64,000 nucleotides of DNA, from assembly GCF_001584165.1 (NCBI RefSeq), contig NZ_CP013233.1, positions 3,542,620 to 3,606,619 on the forward strand, given 5' to 3'. Numbering within the stretch: position 1 is the first letter of the stretch; the number at the start of each line of letters is the position of its first letter. The stretch is from Collimonas arenae (lineage in GTDB: Bacteria > Pseudomonadota > Gammaproteobacteria > Burkholderiales > Burkholderiaceae_D). Under the pieces are notes generated by a model, which was not told the origin of the DNA, did not search any database, and saw nothing but the letters and a program-made list of their open reading frames with translations. The translations under genes and the position numbers were made by a program. Positions 63,433 through 64,000 of the stretch are shown piece after piece.

Positions 63433-64000
63433 ATGACTGTTTCTTATGTAGTGAGCGGTTTTGCCGTCGGATTACTAGTGGGATTGACCGGTGTCGGCGG
63501 CGGATCGCTGATGACGCCGCTATTGACGCTGCTGTTTGGCATCCATCCCAGCGTGGCTGTGGGTACCGACCTGGCATTTGCGTCGGTGACCAAGGTCGCC
63601 GGTACCGTCGCTCACCGCTCGCGCGGCACCGTACGCTGGGACATCGTCAAACGGCTGTCGCTCGGCGCGTTGCCGGCAGCTATCGCCACTGCATTGATAC
63701 TCAAATACCTTGGCGGCATCAGCGCTGAAATCGGCCAGGTGATCCGCTACTCGATCGCCGTCTCGGTGCTGCTGACCGTGATCGCTCTGCTGTTCAGGGG
63801 CAAGCTGCAAACATGGCTGAATGCGCATCCGGAAAGGCATTTACGCGGCCGGAACCTGACGCTTGCAACCGTCTTCGCCGGCGTGGTGCTGGGCGCCCTG
63901 GTGACGATGTCGTCGATCGGCGCCGGTGCAGTAGGTGCGACCATCCTGGTGTTACTGTATCCGCGCCTGACGCCGGCAGAAGTTGCCGGCACTGACATCG
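63433..64000 (+). CDS. TauE/SafE family sulfite/sulfonate exporter (partial)
   Basis: The open frame from ATG 63433 runs off the window end (189 codons seen). The protein starts MTVSYVVSGFAVGLLVGLTGVGGGSLMTPLLTLLFGIHP, the hallmark GxGGG of the TauE/SafE membrane family, followed by VGTDLAFASVTKVAGTVAHR and further helices (VFAGVVLGALVTMSSIGAGAVG). It likely moves sulfite, sulfonates or another sulfur compound. It is divergent from cysB across 215 bases that include AT-rich palindromic DNA fitting CysB control. The C-terminal part is outside the window. Confidence 0.9.
   Translation, partial: MTVSYVVSGFAVGLLVGLTGVGGGSLMTPLLTLLFGIHPSVAVGTDLAFASVTKVAGTVAHRSRGTVRWDIVKRLSLGALPAAIATALILKYLGGISAEIGQVIRYSIAVSVLLTVIALLFRGKLQTWLNAHPERHLRGRNLTLATVFAGVVLGALVTMSSIGAGAVGATILVLLYPRLTPAEVAGTDI

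Overview
The window looks like chromosomal DNA of a betaproteobacterium of the Oxalobacteraceae (Herbaspirillum/Collimonas-like). This is inferred from the trimeric porin type, the scpA-panC neighbourhood, the gltX/tRNA-Glu/tRNA-Ala arrangement, a DUF3460 protein and the moderately high G+C coding style. No phage, plasmid, IS transposase or CRISPR array is visible. The accessory signal is mainly short palindromic repeats.

Layout. 1-11.8 kb is a purine-oxidation locus: the tail of allantoinase (puuE), a porin, a class II aldolase and a small tautomerase, an MIO-type ammonia-lyase, membrane urate oxidase with a haem domain (puuD), a LysR regulator, an NCS2 purine permease, a fused OHCU-decarboxylase/allantoate amidohydrolase, and an 8-oxoguanine-type deaminase. 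11.9-13.7 kb is a divergent LysR/SDR pair. 13.85-16.4 kb holds an unassigned cluster: a ribbon-helix-helix protein, a Cys-rich YkgJ-type protein and two tandem spermidine-synthase-like proteins, with two Fur-box-like sites. 16.5-23 kb (minus strand) is gcl-hyi-glxR-ttuD-pyk, which takes glyoxylate, the end product of ureide breakdown, to glycerate, phosphoglycerate and pyruvate; a LysR gene is divergent from gcl. 24.4-37.4 kb is mostly housekeeping: small envelope proteins, three tRNAs, gltX, mrp, metG, scpA, panC, btuF, an LprI-like protein and an amidase. 37.6-41.8 kb is the B12 uptake set btuD-btuC-btuB behind a cobalamin riboswitch. 42-44.6 kb has an HPP/CBS membrane protein and an ABC binding protein. 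44.8-51.8 kb is a tetronate (L-threonate/D-erythronate) catabolic operon under an FCD-type GntR regulator. 51.9-61.7 kb carries a second purine permease, an MscS channel, a methyltransferase, a ClC channel, a J-domain protein, a DHA2 transporter and small envelope proteins. 61.7-62.3 kb is a composite repeat region. The window ends with cysB and the start of a TauE/SafE permease.

Two features stand out. First, seven protein genes and one tRNA each appear to lack exactly one base, usually beside a short G or C run, and none shows a gain. This points to systematic assembly or sequencing indels rather than eight independent inactivations, so the affected genes are probably intact in the organism. 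Second, several non-coding palindromic structures are present. The most elaborate is a 271-bp nested palindrome at 41906-42176, whose terminal repeat supplies the stop codon of the HPP gene. Three other dispersed repeat families and a structured 123-nt block at the btuB/btuC junction are also present.
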